The notes beneath the pieces are model-generated. The model searched no databases. It was given only the letters and a program-made list of their open reading frames with translations, and was not told the DNA's origin. Position numbers and translations under genes: made by a program. DNA of 54,495 nucleotides, taken from assembly GCA_902562835.1 (NCBI GenBank), contig CACEUX010000010.1, positions 1 through 54,495 on the forward strand. Direction: 5' to 3'. Of this stretch, positions 43,596-52,281 are shown one piece after another. This DNA is from an uncultured Fidelibacterota bacterium. Lineage in GTDB: Bacteria; Fidelibacterota; Marinisomatia; Marinisomatales; UBA1611. The first letter of the stretch is position 1; every line of letters starts with the position of its first letter.

Positions 43596-45262
43596 TATTC
43601 AAATATATGATCTTGTCCAGCTATCACAGTTCTTAGTACCCTGGAGCTAAGTAATTCATCATCGGACGCAGTAAGAAGGTTTGATGAATGGACCACAAAA
43701 TCAGCATACTTACCAGCGGCTATGGATCCAGTTGTATTTTCCCAAAATGCTGCATATGCATTATTTATAGTATAGCAAATCAAAGCCTCTTCAACACTTA
43801 TCTTTTCATTTGGAAACCATCCATCTGGATGTTTCCCATCACGAGTTCTGCGAGTCACTGCTGCATAAATACCTTTAACAGGGTCTAGGGGTGCAACGGT
43901 CCAATCTGATCCGAAGGTCAGATCGGCACCGCTATCGATGAGTGACCTAAAAATATAGGTACGGCTCAATAGATCATGTCCAATTCTTTTGTGGGCCCAT
44001 GAACCATCATCGAATAAATGATATGGCTGCATAGATGGAATAATACCATCCTTAGCAAATATCTCTATGGCAGATGGAGAAAGATGTTGTGCATGTTCTA
44101 TTCTACTTCTTCTATCTTTGTCTCCATGCTCCTCCCTTATCTTTGCGTATTCTTTTAGTATCCAGTCATTGGCCTTATCTCCTATTGCATGGACAGTATG
44201 CTGGATATTTGCTTTATCTGTTTCTCTCAATAAATACTTAAAATCCGTTGTATCATCCAGTGTGATAATGCCTACTGTAGGCATAGTTTCTTTTTCTTTT
44301 GAACCGGTCTCAGGAAGATATGGTCTGTGCATCCATGCTGTTCTGGACCCTAGTGAACCATCCAACATTCCTTTGATGCCATCCCATCTCAGCCAGCCAT
44401 CTCCAGTTCCATTTTTCCTCACATTATCAATGATATCTTTCCAATTAGTGTACCATGGATATATCTTGATACGGATATTCAGTTTACCATTACTATGATT
44501 ACGCTTATATGTCTGAAGGTCACTCCAGGAACCCATATCGTGCACCTGTGTAACACCTAAAGAGTGAGCGTGCTCAATAGCTTTTTGTAGCGCGAGGTCT
44601 AACTCTTCTAATGATGGCTCGGGTATGAGTTTATTGCAGAGACCCATTGCGAGGTCTTTTAAGATGCCTGTAGGCTGCCCACTACTATTTTTAAGGATGA
44701 TCCCACCAATGGGATCTTCTGTCTCTCCAGTGATATTGGCAAGAGATAGCGCCGCACTGTTTGCAAGTGCCATGTGTCCATCTAATCTATCTAAAAAAAC
44801 AGGTCTATCATTCACTACCTCATCTATCCAGGATCTATCTGGGTACTGACCACCCCAAAGCTCATGATCCCAGTTCCCTCCTTGCATCCAGACACCTTCA
44901 GCTAAGTCATTATCTGCTTTAGCTATGAGCTCCTGAAATTCTTTTTTACTTTTTGCATTCCTTAGATCTACCCGAGAAAGCTGAAGCCCCCCACTCATAA
45001 AGTGTACATGGTTATCAATGAACCCAGGCGTGACAAATCGACCCTCTAGATCGATCTTTTCAACTCGGTCGCTTGTCCTAGAGAGCGTCTCGTTATCATT
45101 GCCCACAAAGGATATCTTATCTCCTTGTATCAGTATTGCACTCGCAGAAGGATTATCCTTATTTCCTGTCCATATGATACCATTATAATAGACCTTTTCT
45201 ATTGTGTTATTTGAAGAGCAACAAAGGATAATAAAAACGAGTGGAAATATTTTTTTTATCAT
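43595..45262 (-). CDS. Amidohydrolase-family lipoprotein (YtcJ-like)
   Basis: This metal-dependent hydrolase of the amidohydro_3 group has a signal and lipobox-like LCC (cysteines 14-15), so it is probably attached to a membrane outside the cytoplasm. The 555 residues contain the metal-binding HVH in GFIDNHVHFMSGG (about 78-90), later histidines in HTVHAIGDKAND and EHAQHLSP, and the terminal aspartate in FGSDWTVAPLDP. These are the expected ligands. The natural substrate of YtcJ-like enzymes is unknown. It is coupled to the oxidoreductase downstream by a TAATG overlap and preceded by a small membrane-protein gene. Confidence 0.9.
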   Translation of the reverse strand: MIKKIFPLVFIILCCSSNNTIEKVYYNGIIWTGNKDNPSASAILIQGDKISFVGNDNETLSRTSDRVEKIDLEGRFVTPGFIDNHVHFMSGGLQLSRVDLRNAKSKKEFQELIAKADNDLAEGVWMQGGNWDHELWGGQYPDRSWIDEVVNDRPVFLDRLDGHMALANSAALSLANITGETEDPIGGIILKNSSGQPTGILKDLAMGLCNKLIPEPSLEELDLALQKAIEHAHSLGVTQVHDMGSWSDLQTYKRNHSNGKLNIRIKIYPWYTNWKDIIDNVRKNGTGDGWLRWDGIKGMLDGSLGSRTAWMHRPYLPETGSKEKETMPTVGIITLDDTTDFKYLLRETDKANIQHTVHAIGDKANDWILKEYAKIREEHGDKDRRSRIEHAQHLSPSAIEIFAKDGIIPSMQPYHLFDDGSWAHKRIGHDLLSRTYIFRSLIDSGADLTFGSDWTVAPLDPVKGIYAAVTRRTRDGKHPDGWFPNEKISVEEALICYTINNAYAAFWENTTGSIAAGKYADFVVHSSNLLTASDDELLSSRVLRTVIAGQDHIFE

Positions 45263-45271
45263 AGTCTATAA

Positions 45272-45430
45272 TTAATCTTTGAAATAGAACCATCCACCCA
45301 TGCATGCTATATAAATACAAGAATATAGGATCGCATTATTCATTGTGAGTTGGTCAGTGTAATATCGCCAAAGTAATAAAGATATTACAATGACCTCTAC
45401 TATTATTAACTGTCTCTGTATTGTATTCAT
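45272..45430 (-). CDS. 52-residue two-helix membrane protein
   Basis: An open frame from ATG at 45430 to TAA at 45272 encodes 52 residues. Two hydrophobic segments are visible: LIIVEVIVISLLLW (8-21) and AILYSCIYIACMGGWFYF (33-50), joined by a short polar loop. It fills most of the 207-base gap between serC and the amidohydrolase gene, runs in the same direction and stops nine bases before the amidohydrolase start. I see no clear ribosome binding site and do not recognise the family. The hydrophobic pattern and placement make a real small gene more likely than chance. Confidence 0.5.
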   Translation of the reverse strand: MNTIQRQLIIVEVIVISLLLWRYYTDQLTMNNAILYSCIYIACMGGWFYFKD

Positions 45431-45469
45431 GGTCTAGGATAAATGTAACTAGATAATATCTTTTTATGT

Positions 45470-46546
45470 TTATCTATCTTCATAATCCTGCATAGCCTTG
45501 ATAAGTGCATCCACTCCCTCTATTGGCATTGCATTGTATATAGATGCTCTAAAACCACCAACCGAACGATGTCCTTTCAGTGTTTTGAGACCACGGGCAT
45601 CACAAAATTGCAGAAATTCATTATCATCCATTGATCGATCATTGAAAACAAAGGCTACATTCATAGTTGATCTATCCTCAATGGCCACCGGTGATCTGAA
45701 AAGAGTATTTCTTTCAATCTCTGTGTATAACTTATCAGACATGATCTTATTAGAATTCTCTATGGAGACCACGCCACCTTGATCTGCTATCCATTTTAAT
45801 GTCTCGTTAACCACAAAAACCGATAATACAGGTGGTGTATTGAACATGGAATCTTTCTTAACATGGGTATCATAACGCATCATAGCAGGTAGATGGTCAA
45901 GTTCATTAATGACCAGGTCATCTCTAACGATCACCAATGTAACTCCCGCCGGTCCCATATTCTTTTGAGCACCTGCGTAAATTAGTCCAAAATCAGAAAC
46001 ATTGATCGATCTAGAAAAAATATCGGATGACATATCGGCTACGAGATAACCCTCTGCATTTCTAGGTTTAGGAAATACTTTATACTGTGTGCCATATATT
46101 GTATTATTACTAGTTATATGTAGATATACTGATTCTATATTTTGATTGTATTCCTTTGGTATATAATTGAAGATTTCCTTCTTAGAACTGGCTATCACAT
46201 TAGCCGTAGCCACCCTATTGCACTCTGTAATAGCTTTTGTGGACCACGCTCCTGTTTCTATATAATCTGCGGTAGATCTTTTACTAATCAGATTCATAGG
46301 CACCATAGAAAATTGCATAGATGCACCGCCCTGAAGCCATAACACATGATAATTTGATGGTACATCAAGAAGTGTTCTAACTCTTGATGTTGCTTTGTGG
46401 AAAAGGTCGATGATAGGTTCTGAACGGTGACTCATCTCCATGACACTCATACCAGTTCCTTTATACTCAATGGCTGCTTTTTTAGTGGCATCTAGGACTG
46501 TATCTGGCAGATGGGCTGGTCCTGCGCTAAAATTGTAGATCTTCAT
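45470..46546 (-). CDS. serC: Phosphoserine aminotransferase
   Basis: SerC makes phosphoserine from 3-phosphohydroxypyruvate and glutamate, with PLP, in serine biosynthesis; it also serves pyridoxine synthesis in some bacteria. The 358 residues show the N-terminal NFSAGPAHLPDTVL, MSVMEMSHRS, LQGGASMQFSM, the PLP-lysine segment YAGAQKNMGPAGVT and the C-terminal LKGHRSVGGFRASIYNAMP. All are standard for the family and the length is normal. glyA, the next enzyme that uses serine, lies 27 kb away. Confidence 0.96.
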   Translation of the reverse strand: MKIYNFSAGPAHLPDTVLDATKKAAIEYKGTGMSVMEMSHRSEPIIDLFHKATSRVRTLLDVPSNYHVLWLQGGASMQFSMVPMNLISKRSTADYIETGAWSTKAITECNRVATANVIASSKKEIFNYIPKEYNQNIESVYLHITSNNTIYGTQYKVFPKPRNAEGYLVADMSSDIFSRSINVSDFGLIYAGAQKNMGPAGVTLVIVRDDLVINELDHLPAMMRYDTHVKKDSMFNTPPVLSVFVVNETLKWIADQGGVVSIENSNKIMSDKLYTEIERNTLFRSPVAIEDRSTMNVAFVFNDRSMDDNEFLQFCDARGLKTLKGHRSVGGFRASIYNAMPIEGVDALIKAMQDYEDR

Positions 46547-46610
46547 ATTAATTCAAATTGTATTTATAAATCAGATCATAAATTACCGGTAATAGATCAG
46601 TATATAAATA

Positions 46611-46648
46611 AAAACCCCGCCAGTTAAATGAGTTATTTACTGACGGGG
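46611..46648 (-). terminator. Rho-independent terminator after the ECF-cassette lipoprotein
   Basis: On the minus strand CCCCG at 46648-46644 pairs with CGGGG at 46619-46615; the stem continues with one mismatch through CAG/CTG and TAAAT/ATTTA. It is followed by TTTTTATTTA. It lies 25 bases after the lipoprotein stop codon, and so ends the sigma-factor cassette transcript before serC. Confidence 0.85.
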
Positions 46649-46672
46649 CTTCTTGTTTCTAAAGAAACAGAC

Positions 46673-47668
46673 TTAAGGTCTTTCTACTCTATAGGGTATT
46701 GACCATACATTCGTATTATATCCACCATCAGACACGAACATGGTCGCAAGATCAACCGTCTCAATAAAAGTCCTGAACACACCCTGTACCTGTCCTGGGC
46801 CAGGCCCATGGACCCTCATACCGCCAGAATGTGTATTATCATTCATGACCTGATCAAAAAATAAACCTGAATCTCGCAAATGTCGTCTTCCCCTCTGCTG
46901 ACTGCTCCTTCCATAGTTAACGAATACCCATTCACCTACACCCGCATTATCAGTAGTGTATTCCGGACCATTGTTGGTCACACTTACGTAAGCTACAACC
47001 CTTGAAAAAGAAGTGAATACAGGTAAAGATTCCCGGTCAATGTATAAATCACCTAAGTCGTCTGAAGAAAACGAATAGAGTAACTCATTTAACTCCAGGC
47101 TATCTGACAGTGAATAATACGATAGTTCAACTAAAGTGACCTTATCTCCAGAGCCGCCTACCAGTGGGGTCAATGCGTCGATCTTCCATCTATACCCATC
47201 TGGATCAGAAGGGTCATCATCCACTTTAACAAACCTTACTTTACGCGTCAGCATTGTTGTGAATTCTTTAGAAAAACTAAGGGAGTCGATCTCATCTTGA
47301 TTGGTATCGATCGCGGTAGCTATGAACTCGCCATTGACAGTATGCGTTACCAGTCCAATTGCTGTATCTTCTGCAGTTTCAAATTCAACAGTCCTTTCAC
47401 GATCTATAAGCTGTCTTCCAAACCTGACTCGGTATCCATCTCCAAAAGATAATGTATCACTAAAAGTACGTGCCACACCTTCAGTCTCAAGTCCAACATC
47501 ATGATCGAGATCCATATCTCCATCAGAATCAAATCCATCCACGCCAACGGCCTCGTCTTCATTAAGAAGTGCCAGAAGTATAGATTCTGTATCGTCTACC
47601 GATGAACTATCCACACATCCATTAATAACAAAAATAGAGAGCGATGTTATAGTAATTAGTTTTTTCAT
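46673..47668 (-). CDS. Lipoprotein of the ECF-sigma cassette, unknown
   Basis: The 331 residues start with a signal and lipobox (VINGC, cysteine 18). An acidic linker follows, with a calcium-loop-like DGFDSDGDMDLDHDVG (about 44-59), then about 270 residues of mixed beta structure. The last part is Gly/Asn-rich (GGMRVHGPGPGQVQGVF). I do not recognise a domain. A strong AAGGAG seven bases before the ATG secures the start. It lies 12 bases after the Spy-like gene and ends at a strong terminator, which makes it the last gene of the sigma/anti-sigma cassette. It could be a target or a sensor of the stress response. Confidence 0.7.
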   Translation of the reverse strand: MKKLITITSLSIFVINGCVDSSSVDDTESILLALLNEDEAVGVDGFDSDGDMDLDHDVGLETEGVARTFSDTLSFGDGYRVRFGRQLIDRERTVEFETAEDTAIGLVTHTVNGEFIATAIDTNQDEIDSLSFSKEFTTMLTRKVRFVKVDDDPSDPDGYRWKIDALTPLVGGSGDKVTLVELSYYSLSDSLELNELLYSFSSDDLGDLYIDRESLPVFTSFSRVVAYVSVTNNGPEYTTDNAGVGEWVFVNYGRSSQQRGRRHLRDSGLFFDQVMNDNTHSGGMRVHGPGPGQVQGVFRTFIETVDLATMFVSDGGYNTNVWSIPYRVERP

Positions 47669-47680
47669 ATCTTTCTCCTT

Positions 47681-48199
47681 TTAAAATCCACGACGTCCGC
47701 GCTTGCGGTCTTTTTTCTTATGGCGTTTTCTTTTTTCTTTCTTACCCATTTTATCTCTCACTTCTCCTTTCATCTCACGCATCATTCGCTCTTTGAACAC
47801 GCCCAACTTTACCATTTGGTTCGGAGTTAATATATCATCCATTCCCAAAACAAATTTCGTTTCAAGTTCAACACGCTTCTTACGAATATCAGCGACCCTA
47901 TCAATTACCTTTCTTACCTCTGATCTGGATAATTCCTTATCACCAGAAATTTTCTCGCGAATTTGCTCGTAGTCCTCTCTTTCATCTTTACCTAACTGCC
48001 TCATATCTTCACGATGTTCTCGAAAACGTGGGAAAAATTTTTCTGCCTGATCAGAAGAAAGTTCTAAATGGTCTGTCAGACGCCATATCATCATACTCTC
48101 CATTTTTTCAGAGCGCACGGGTGCTTCCTCCCAACGATCTTTTTCATAACCCTGGGCCATAAGACCAGAGAGCATGAACAATAATAAAATATGCTTCAT
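47681..48199 (-). CDS. Spy/CpxP/CnrX-like periplasmic protein with basic tail
   Basis: The 172 residues start with a signal peptide (about 1-16). An all-helical region follows with LxxDQAEKFFPRFREHREDM (about 50-70) and a second helix pair ending in TPNQMVKLGVFKERM. This pattern of heptads with a TP(N/E)Q-like turn is that of Spy/CpxP/ZraP/CnrX proteins, which sense or buffer misfolded protein or metals in the periplasm. The last 20 residues are strongly basic (KKEKRKRHKKKDRKRGRRGF). An AAAGGAGA precedes the ATG by about eight bases. It overlaps the anti-sigma gene by four bases. Confidence 0.78.
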   Translation of the reverse strand: MKHILLLFMLSGLMAQGYEKDRWEEAPVRSEKMESMMIWRLTDHLELSSDQAEKFFPRFREHREDMRQLGKDEREDYEQIREKISGDKELSRSEVRKVIDRVADIRKKRVELETKFVLGMDDILTPNQMVKLGVFKERMMREMKGEVRDKMGKKEKRKRHKKKDRKRGRRGF

Positions 48200-48588
48200 A
48201 ATGCTATCTCCTTTTCTATTTTTAGTTCATCTATTAATTCAACAGTATCCCAAAGATAACCCTCCTGCAAAAGGAAATAAGCTACCTCATATGTATAGGA
48301 TTCATCATGATCTAAGGAATCACTGTTGATCGTCCAGAAGTCTGTTTCTAAAAATGTTTCTACATCTTCATTGTAAAAGTAATCTGTCTCGTTAGTTGGA
48401 GCCCCAAATTGGGTGAATGTCATAAAGCTGACAACCATTAGCATGCATAAAGATGTTATGATGGTTCGGCGGTTATCTTTTGATTCAGATAGTCTGTTGT
48501 GAAGCCTTTTCAAAAAATCATCTGTATTCGTATCATTGGGGCTATCTGAATGGTAGCTCAATATTTTTTTCTCAAAATCAATCATCAT
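48196..48588 (-). CDS. Candidate membrane-bound anti-sigma factor
   Basis: The 130-residue protein has a polar cytoplasmic N-terminus (1-42), one membrane helix (about 43-63, IITSLCMLMVVSFMTF) and an acidic extracytoplasmic domain. It is encoded immediately downstream of an ECF sigma gene and overlaps it by 11 bases, which is the usual position and size of anti-sigma factors. No zinc-binding ZAS motif (HxxxCxxC) is present. The assignment rests on topology and context, not on sequence similarity. The Spy-like protein encoded next may act on its periplasmic part. Confidence 0.65.
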   Translation of the reverse strand: MMIDFEKKILSYHSDSPNDTNTDDFLKRLHNRLSESKDNRRTIITSLCMLMVVSFMTFTQFGAPTNETDYFYNEDVETFLETDFWTINSDSLDHDESYTYEVAYFLLQEGYLWDTVELIDELKIEKEIAL

Positions 48589-49102
48589 TAAGCCATTCTT
48601 TTAAAGATTTTACAGCATGGTGAAAGTTTACCTTTGCTGTCCCTTCTTTCATACCAGTGACCTCTGCTATATCTTTGTAAGGCATTTCTTCAGCTACCCG
48701 CATGATCACAACGATTCGTTGTTTATTTGGTAGCTTAGCAACTGCATTCCATAGTTCTTTTCTATTCCACTCATTTTCGAGCTCAGTATCCCTCTCACTT
48801 TTTTCTGGTGCTTGATCAAGGTGTAATATATTTTTCCATTTATTTCTCTTAAGCCAGCTATTGGCTGTATTGAGATTGACCCTGTAGAGATAGGTCGAGA
48901 AAGATGACTCAAATCTAAATTTTTTAAGATGCCGATATAATTTAAAAAATACATCTTGAGCAAGATCCTCTGCTGCCATCCTATTACCTGTAATATTAAA
49001 AAAGAATCCAATGGTATTTGAAAGATGGCCTTTAACAAGCTCATCATAGGCGGATAAATCTCCGTTTTGATATTTTTTGATGAGTTCATGGTCATTCTGC
49101 AT
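48578..49102 (-). CDS. ECF-family RNA polymerase sigma factor
   Basis: This sigma-70 family factor of the extracytoplasmic-function type directs RNA polymerase to stress promoters. Region 2 (about 10-80) shows ELIKKYQNGDLSAYDELVK, EDLAQDVFFKLYRHLKKF and the -10 recognition segment SSFSTYLYRVNLNTANSWLK. Region 4 (about 115-170) has LPNKQRIVVIMRVAEEMPYK, then DIAEVTGMKEGTAKVNFHHA, a helix-turn-helix that reads -35 elements. The length of 174 residues is usual. The start is ATG at 49102. A promoter of ECF type lies just upstream, suggesting autoregulation, and the gene heads a four-gene cassette with an anti-sigma, a Spy-like protein and a lipoprotein. Confidence 0.95.
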   Translation of the reverse strand: MQNDHELIKKYQNGDLSAYDELVKGHLSNTIGFFFNITGNRMAAEDLAQDVFFKLYRHLKKFRFESSFSTYLYRVNLNTANSWLKRNKWKNILHLDQAPEKSERDTELENEWNRKELWNAVAKLPNKQRIVVIMRVAEEMPYKDIAEVTGMKEGTAKVNFHHAVKSLKEWLNDD

Positions 49103-49119
49103 GTCATTTCAAGCTATAA

Positions 49120-49142
49120 GACGCATATGGTCACTAAAGGTT
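49120..49142 (-). promoter_or_regulatory. Candidate ECF-type promoter of the sigma-factor cassette
   Basis: Reading the minus strand, AAC at 49142-49140 (in TTAACCTTT) and CGTC at 49123-49120 are separated by 16 bases, the spacing and core bases typical of many ECF promoters (AAC, 16 bases, CGT). The predicted start lies about 10 bases before the sigma ATG, so the leader would be very short. It is inferred from the pattern; no transcription data. Confidence 0.5.
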
Positions 49143-49234
49143 AAAAAATAAATTCTTTTAAGACCATTCACATTTTAATAGCATATGATTATTCGTTATT
49201 TTTTATAAACCATTTTTGCAGATCAATTATATTT

Positions 49235-52210
49235 ATGAATACCCATCATACTAAACACCCACCAAACAGTAAACAGCGATCTGCAATAGAACATCCTCCT
49301 GGCCCGTTGATGATCTTAGCAGGTGCAGGCACTGGTAAGACATTTACACTAGAAAATAGGATCATATATCTTATTGAACATTACAAGGTTGATCCGCAAC
49401 ATATTTTAGCCATCACATACACGGAGAAAGCTGCAAAGGAACTGAAAAATAGGATCATTGATCGCCTTGGACCCAAGGTATATAATATGACCGTCAGCAC
49501 TTTCCACTCTTTTTGTTTTAATCTTCTAAAAGAATTTGATGACGGTCTACCTCAATTACTTGACCAGAGCGAAGCTATTCATATGTTTCTAGAAAGGTTT
49601 GACCAATTAAAGCCTTTTAAATCCGATGAGTTTCCACTTGATCCTCAAAGAGCTGTCACTGAAAGTTTTATTCCCTTTTTTAATCGTGCGAGAGACGAAC
49701 TTATTGATCCAACGACAATGAATGACCCTATCCCTTCAGATGATGGCCCAATTAGCACCGAGATTGCAAATCAGATAATAGATCTAAAGCGTATCTTTCC
49801 TTTGTTCCAGTCTTGGAAGAAGGATATTAATGTAGTGGATTATGGAGATATGATATTGTCTGCATATAAAATGCTTTCATCAAACGAGATCTTACTTAAA
49901 AATGTTCAAGACCAGTACCGCCATATTATTGTGGATGAATTTCAGGACAATAATTTTGCTCTTAATACAATTATGTCCCTCATATCTGGAAATAGAAAAT
50001 TTATCACAGTTGTGGGAGATGATGATCAGGTCATATATAGTTTTAGAGGAGCTAATTCATATAATATTCAAGCATTTAAAGAACGTTATGAAAGTCATAA
50101 AGGATTCGCCTCTATTGCTCTAGAAAAGAATTACAGATCATCACAGCCGATACTTGATCTGGCAAATGCGAGCATATCCAATAATACTGAACGTATTGAA
50201 AAAACACTGTCTGCGGGTCTTAAAATGCCTTCCCAAAAGCCAAAAATATTTTGGGGAGACAAATCCGAACAAGTAGAATTCTTGATATCAGAGATCCAGT
50301 ATTTAATAAGTGAAGGCAATTCTTATAATGACATAGCAGTCTTATGCCGAACACATGGACAGGCAAAAAGCATAATTGACTCCTTGTCAAGGTCACATAT
50401 TCCTGTACAGCCGCACTACAAAGGTTTATTTAATTGTTCAGGGGTAAGAGATATAATTGCATGGTGCCAATTGGTCTCAGGTGGAAGTTTTCAGGATTCA
50501 GCTTTATTTCGCATCATCAAAAGGGAATGTGGCTATAAAACCGCACATAATATTTTTTCAAAATTCAATAGATATGACCCTAGCCCAAGGTATGACCAAC
50601 TTAAAGATGATGAAGAAATAAGGGATGTGTTTCCAGAAATAGATAATATAGTTAAAACCATAAAAAGCCTCAGGTCAATTACTCAAAAGAGGTCAGCCGG
50701 TGAAATGGTCTGGGACATAACACAACAGGTTGGATTCCTAAAATCTGCTGCTGAAACATACAATATGGATGACCACTACACATTATTGAATGTTGGAAAT
50801 TTTCTAAAAAGGGCACAAGACTTCACTCGAAGAAATAAAAAGAATAATAGCATTACCGCATTTAATATCTACTTAGAGGCGATCATGAGATCAGGTGGCC
50901 TCCCTCACATCAAACCTGAATCTTATAGAAACCAAGATGGGATAATCGTCAATACTGTTCATGGTGTTAAAGGAGCAGAATACCCTATTGTATTTATGCC
51001 ATTTCTTAGATCTGCAAGTTTTCCACTTAATTTTCGTTCAACTAAACGGATAAACCGTCCGCCGGATAGTTGGCTCGATTATATCCATGATACAGATATA
51101 ACCCCAAAGGAGCACCATTTAGAGGAAGAACGGCGATTATTCTATGTCGCGATCACACGAGCCCAGAAGAAACTTTTTCTTTTGGCACCTAAAAAAGCAA
51201 CGTCACCCTTTTTAAAGGAATTACCAGATATACTTATGGAGGAGAGAAATATGACAGAAACTCAATCAACCACTAGAACACACTCGGACCTTAAGGTTAA
51301 ATATGAACAATTTATTCAAAAAGCACTATCCAGAGAGGCATATGACCAGGTGAAGGACTATAGTCTTGCTCTCAAGGCAATCCATGAGCATGAACAGGGG
51401 CTATCGATAGAGTTAGGAGATTCAGACTGGGAGCAAGAGTTAAAGTTAGATCTCAAGCAAGAATTCCAACCTCCAGTTCCTGAAAGAATAGACCTTTCAG
51501 CGAGTGCAATAGATACATATGAAAGTTGTCCATTAAAATTCAGGCTAGGCAGGATCGATGGAATTCCACAAACTGCAAAAAAACCTGAACTAGTGTTTGG
51601 GAATATTATACATGGTGTTCTTCAGAGATTTCATGAACCTGATAAAGAATTAAGCAAGGAAAGGATACTACGTCTCTTGGATGAAGAATGGAAAAAAGGT
51701 GAATTTGATTACGTGGTCAGGGAAGAAAAATTTAAGGAGCAAGGAATAGACATGTTAACTCGTTATCAAGAGATAATATCAATAGACCGACCAAATGTAC
51801 TAAAAACAGAAGAAAAATTTGCTTTTGATATAGGCCCGATCACAATCCGAGGTGCAATTGATCGAATTGATAATACTCCTGATGGTATAACTATTTTGGA
51901 TTACAAAACCAGCAAAACACCATCATCTGCAAAGTCAAATCTTCAGTTGGCCGTTTATTCTATGTATCTTGAACAACTTGATGATAAGAACATCGGAGGA
52001 TTACCAGTCTCAGCATCGCTTTACTTTTTAAGAGAGGAAGAAAAACCATTACGCAGCCACTCATTCACAACAGATCAGATCGGAGAAACAAAAGAAAAGA
52101 TCATTGAAGTAGCAGCCGGGATAAAAAGGAAGGAATTTCAAGCTAAAACAGGTAAACACTGTGATTGGTGTGATTATAAGAATCTTGCTTGCCCAGCGTG
52201 GGAGCAATAA
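49235..52210 (+). CDS. UvrD/PcrA-type helicase fused to an Fe-S PD-(D/E)XK nuclease
   Basis: The 991 residues begin with an SF1 helicase: Q14 motif, Walker A GAGTGKT (30-36), TYTEKAAKELKNR (motif Ia), VDEFQDNN (motif II), GDDDQVIYSFRGA (motif III) and the C-terminal TVHGVKGAEYPIVF and FYVAITRAQKKLFLL (motifs V, VI). The last 250 residues are a RecB-family nuclease with GAIDRID and D889-Y-K891. C765 and C976, C979, C986 are placed to bind a 4Fe-4S cluster as in AddB/AdnA. It should unwind and cut DNA in double-strand-break processing. Proteins of this layout normally pair with a second subunit, which is not next to it; it stands alone. It is divergent from the sigma operon. Confidence 0.93.
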   Translation: MNTHHTKHPPNSKQRSAIEHPPGPLMILAGAGTGKTFTLENRIIYLIEHYKVDPQHILAITYTEKAAKELKNRIIDRLGPKVYNMTVSTFHSFCFNLLKEFDDGLPQLLDQSEAIHMFLERFDQLKPFKSDEFPLDPQRAVTESFIPFFNRARDELIDPTTMNDPIPSDDGPISTEIANQIIDLKRIFPLFQSWKKDINVVDYGDMILSAYKMLSSNEILLKNVQDQYRHIIVDEFQDNNFALNTIMSLISGNRKFITVVGDDDQVIYSFRGANSYNIQAFKERYESHKGFASIALEKNYRSSQPILDLANASISNNTERIEKTLSAGLKMPSQKPKIFWGDKSEQVEFLISEIQYLISEGNSYNDIAVLCRTHGQAKSIIDSLSRSHIPVQPHYKGLFNCSGVRDIIAWCQLVSGGSFQDSALFRIIKRECGYKTAHNIFSKFNRYDPSPRYDQLKDDEEIRDVFPEIDNIVKTIKSLRSITQKRSAGEMVWDITQQVGFLKSAAETYNMDDHYTLLNVGNFLKRAQDFTRRNKKNNSITAFNIYLEAIMRSGGLPHIKPESYRNQDGIIVNTVHGVKGAEYPIVFMPFLRSASFPLNFRSTKRINRPPDSWLDYIHDTDITPKEHHLEEERRLFYVAITRAQKKLFLLAPKKATSPFLKELPDILMEERNMTETQSTTRTHSDLKVKYEQFIQKALSREAYDQVKDYSLALKAIHEHEQGLSIELGDSDWEQELKLDLKQEFQPPVPERIDLSASAIDTYESCPLKFRLGRIDGIPQTAKKPELVFGNIIHGVLQRFHEPDKELSKERILRLLDEEWKKGEFDYVVREEKFKEQGIDMLTRYQEIISIDRPNVLKTEEKFAFDIGPITIRGAIDRIDNTPDGITILDYKTSKTPSSAKSNLQLAVYSMYLEQLDDKNIGGLPVSASLYFLREEEKPLRSHSFTTDQIGETKEKIIEVAAGIKRKEFQAKTGKHCDWCDYKNLACPAWEQ

Positions 52211-52281
52211 AGCACTATTTTAAAAGTTATTCTATTGTAAGCGTTCGTATTACGGTATAGGTGACAATAAATAATAAAGGT

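Noticed and set aside
44067-44498. 143-residue open frame antisense to the amidohydrolase gene
   Set aside because: Shadow of a well-supported gene; no ribosome binding site or recognisable domain.
48706-49107. 133-residue frame overlapping the sigma gene, starting slightly upstream
   Set aside because: The other frame contains complete ECF regions 2 and 4; this one has no recognisable content.
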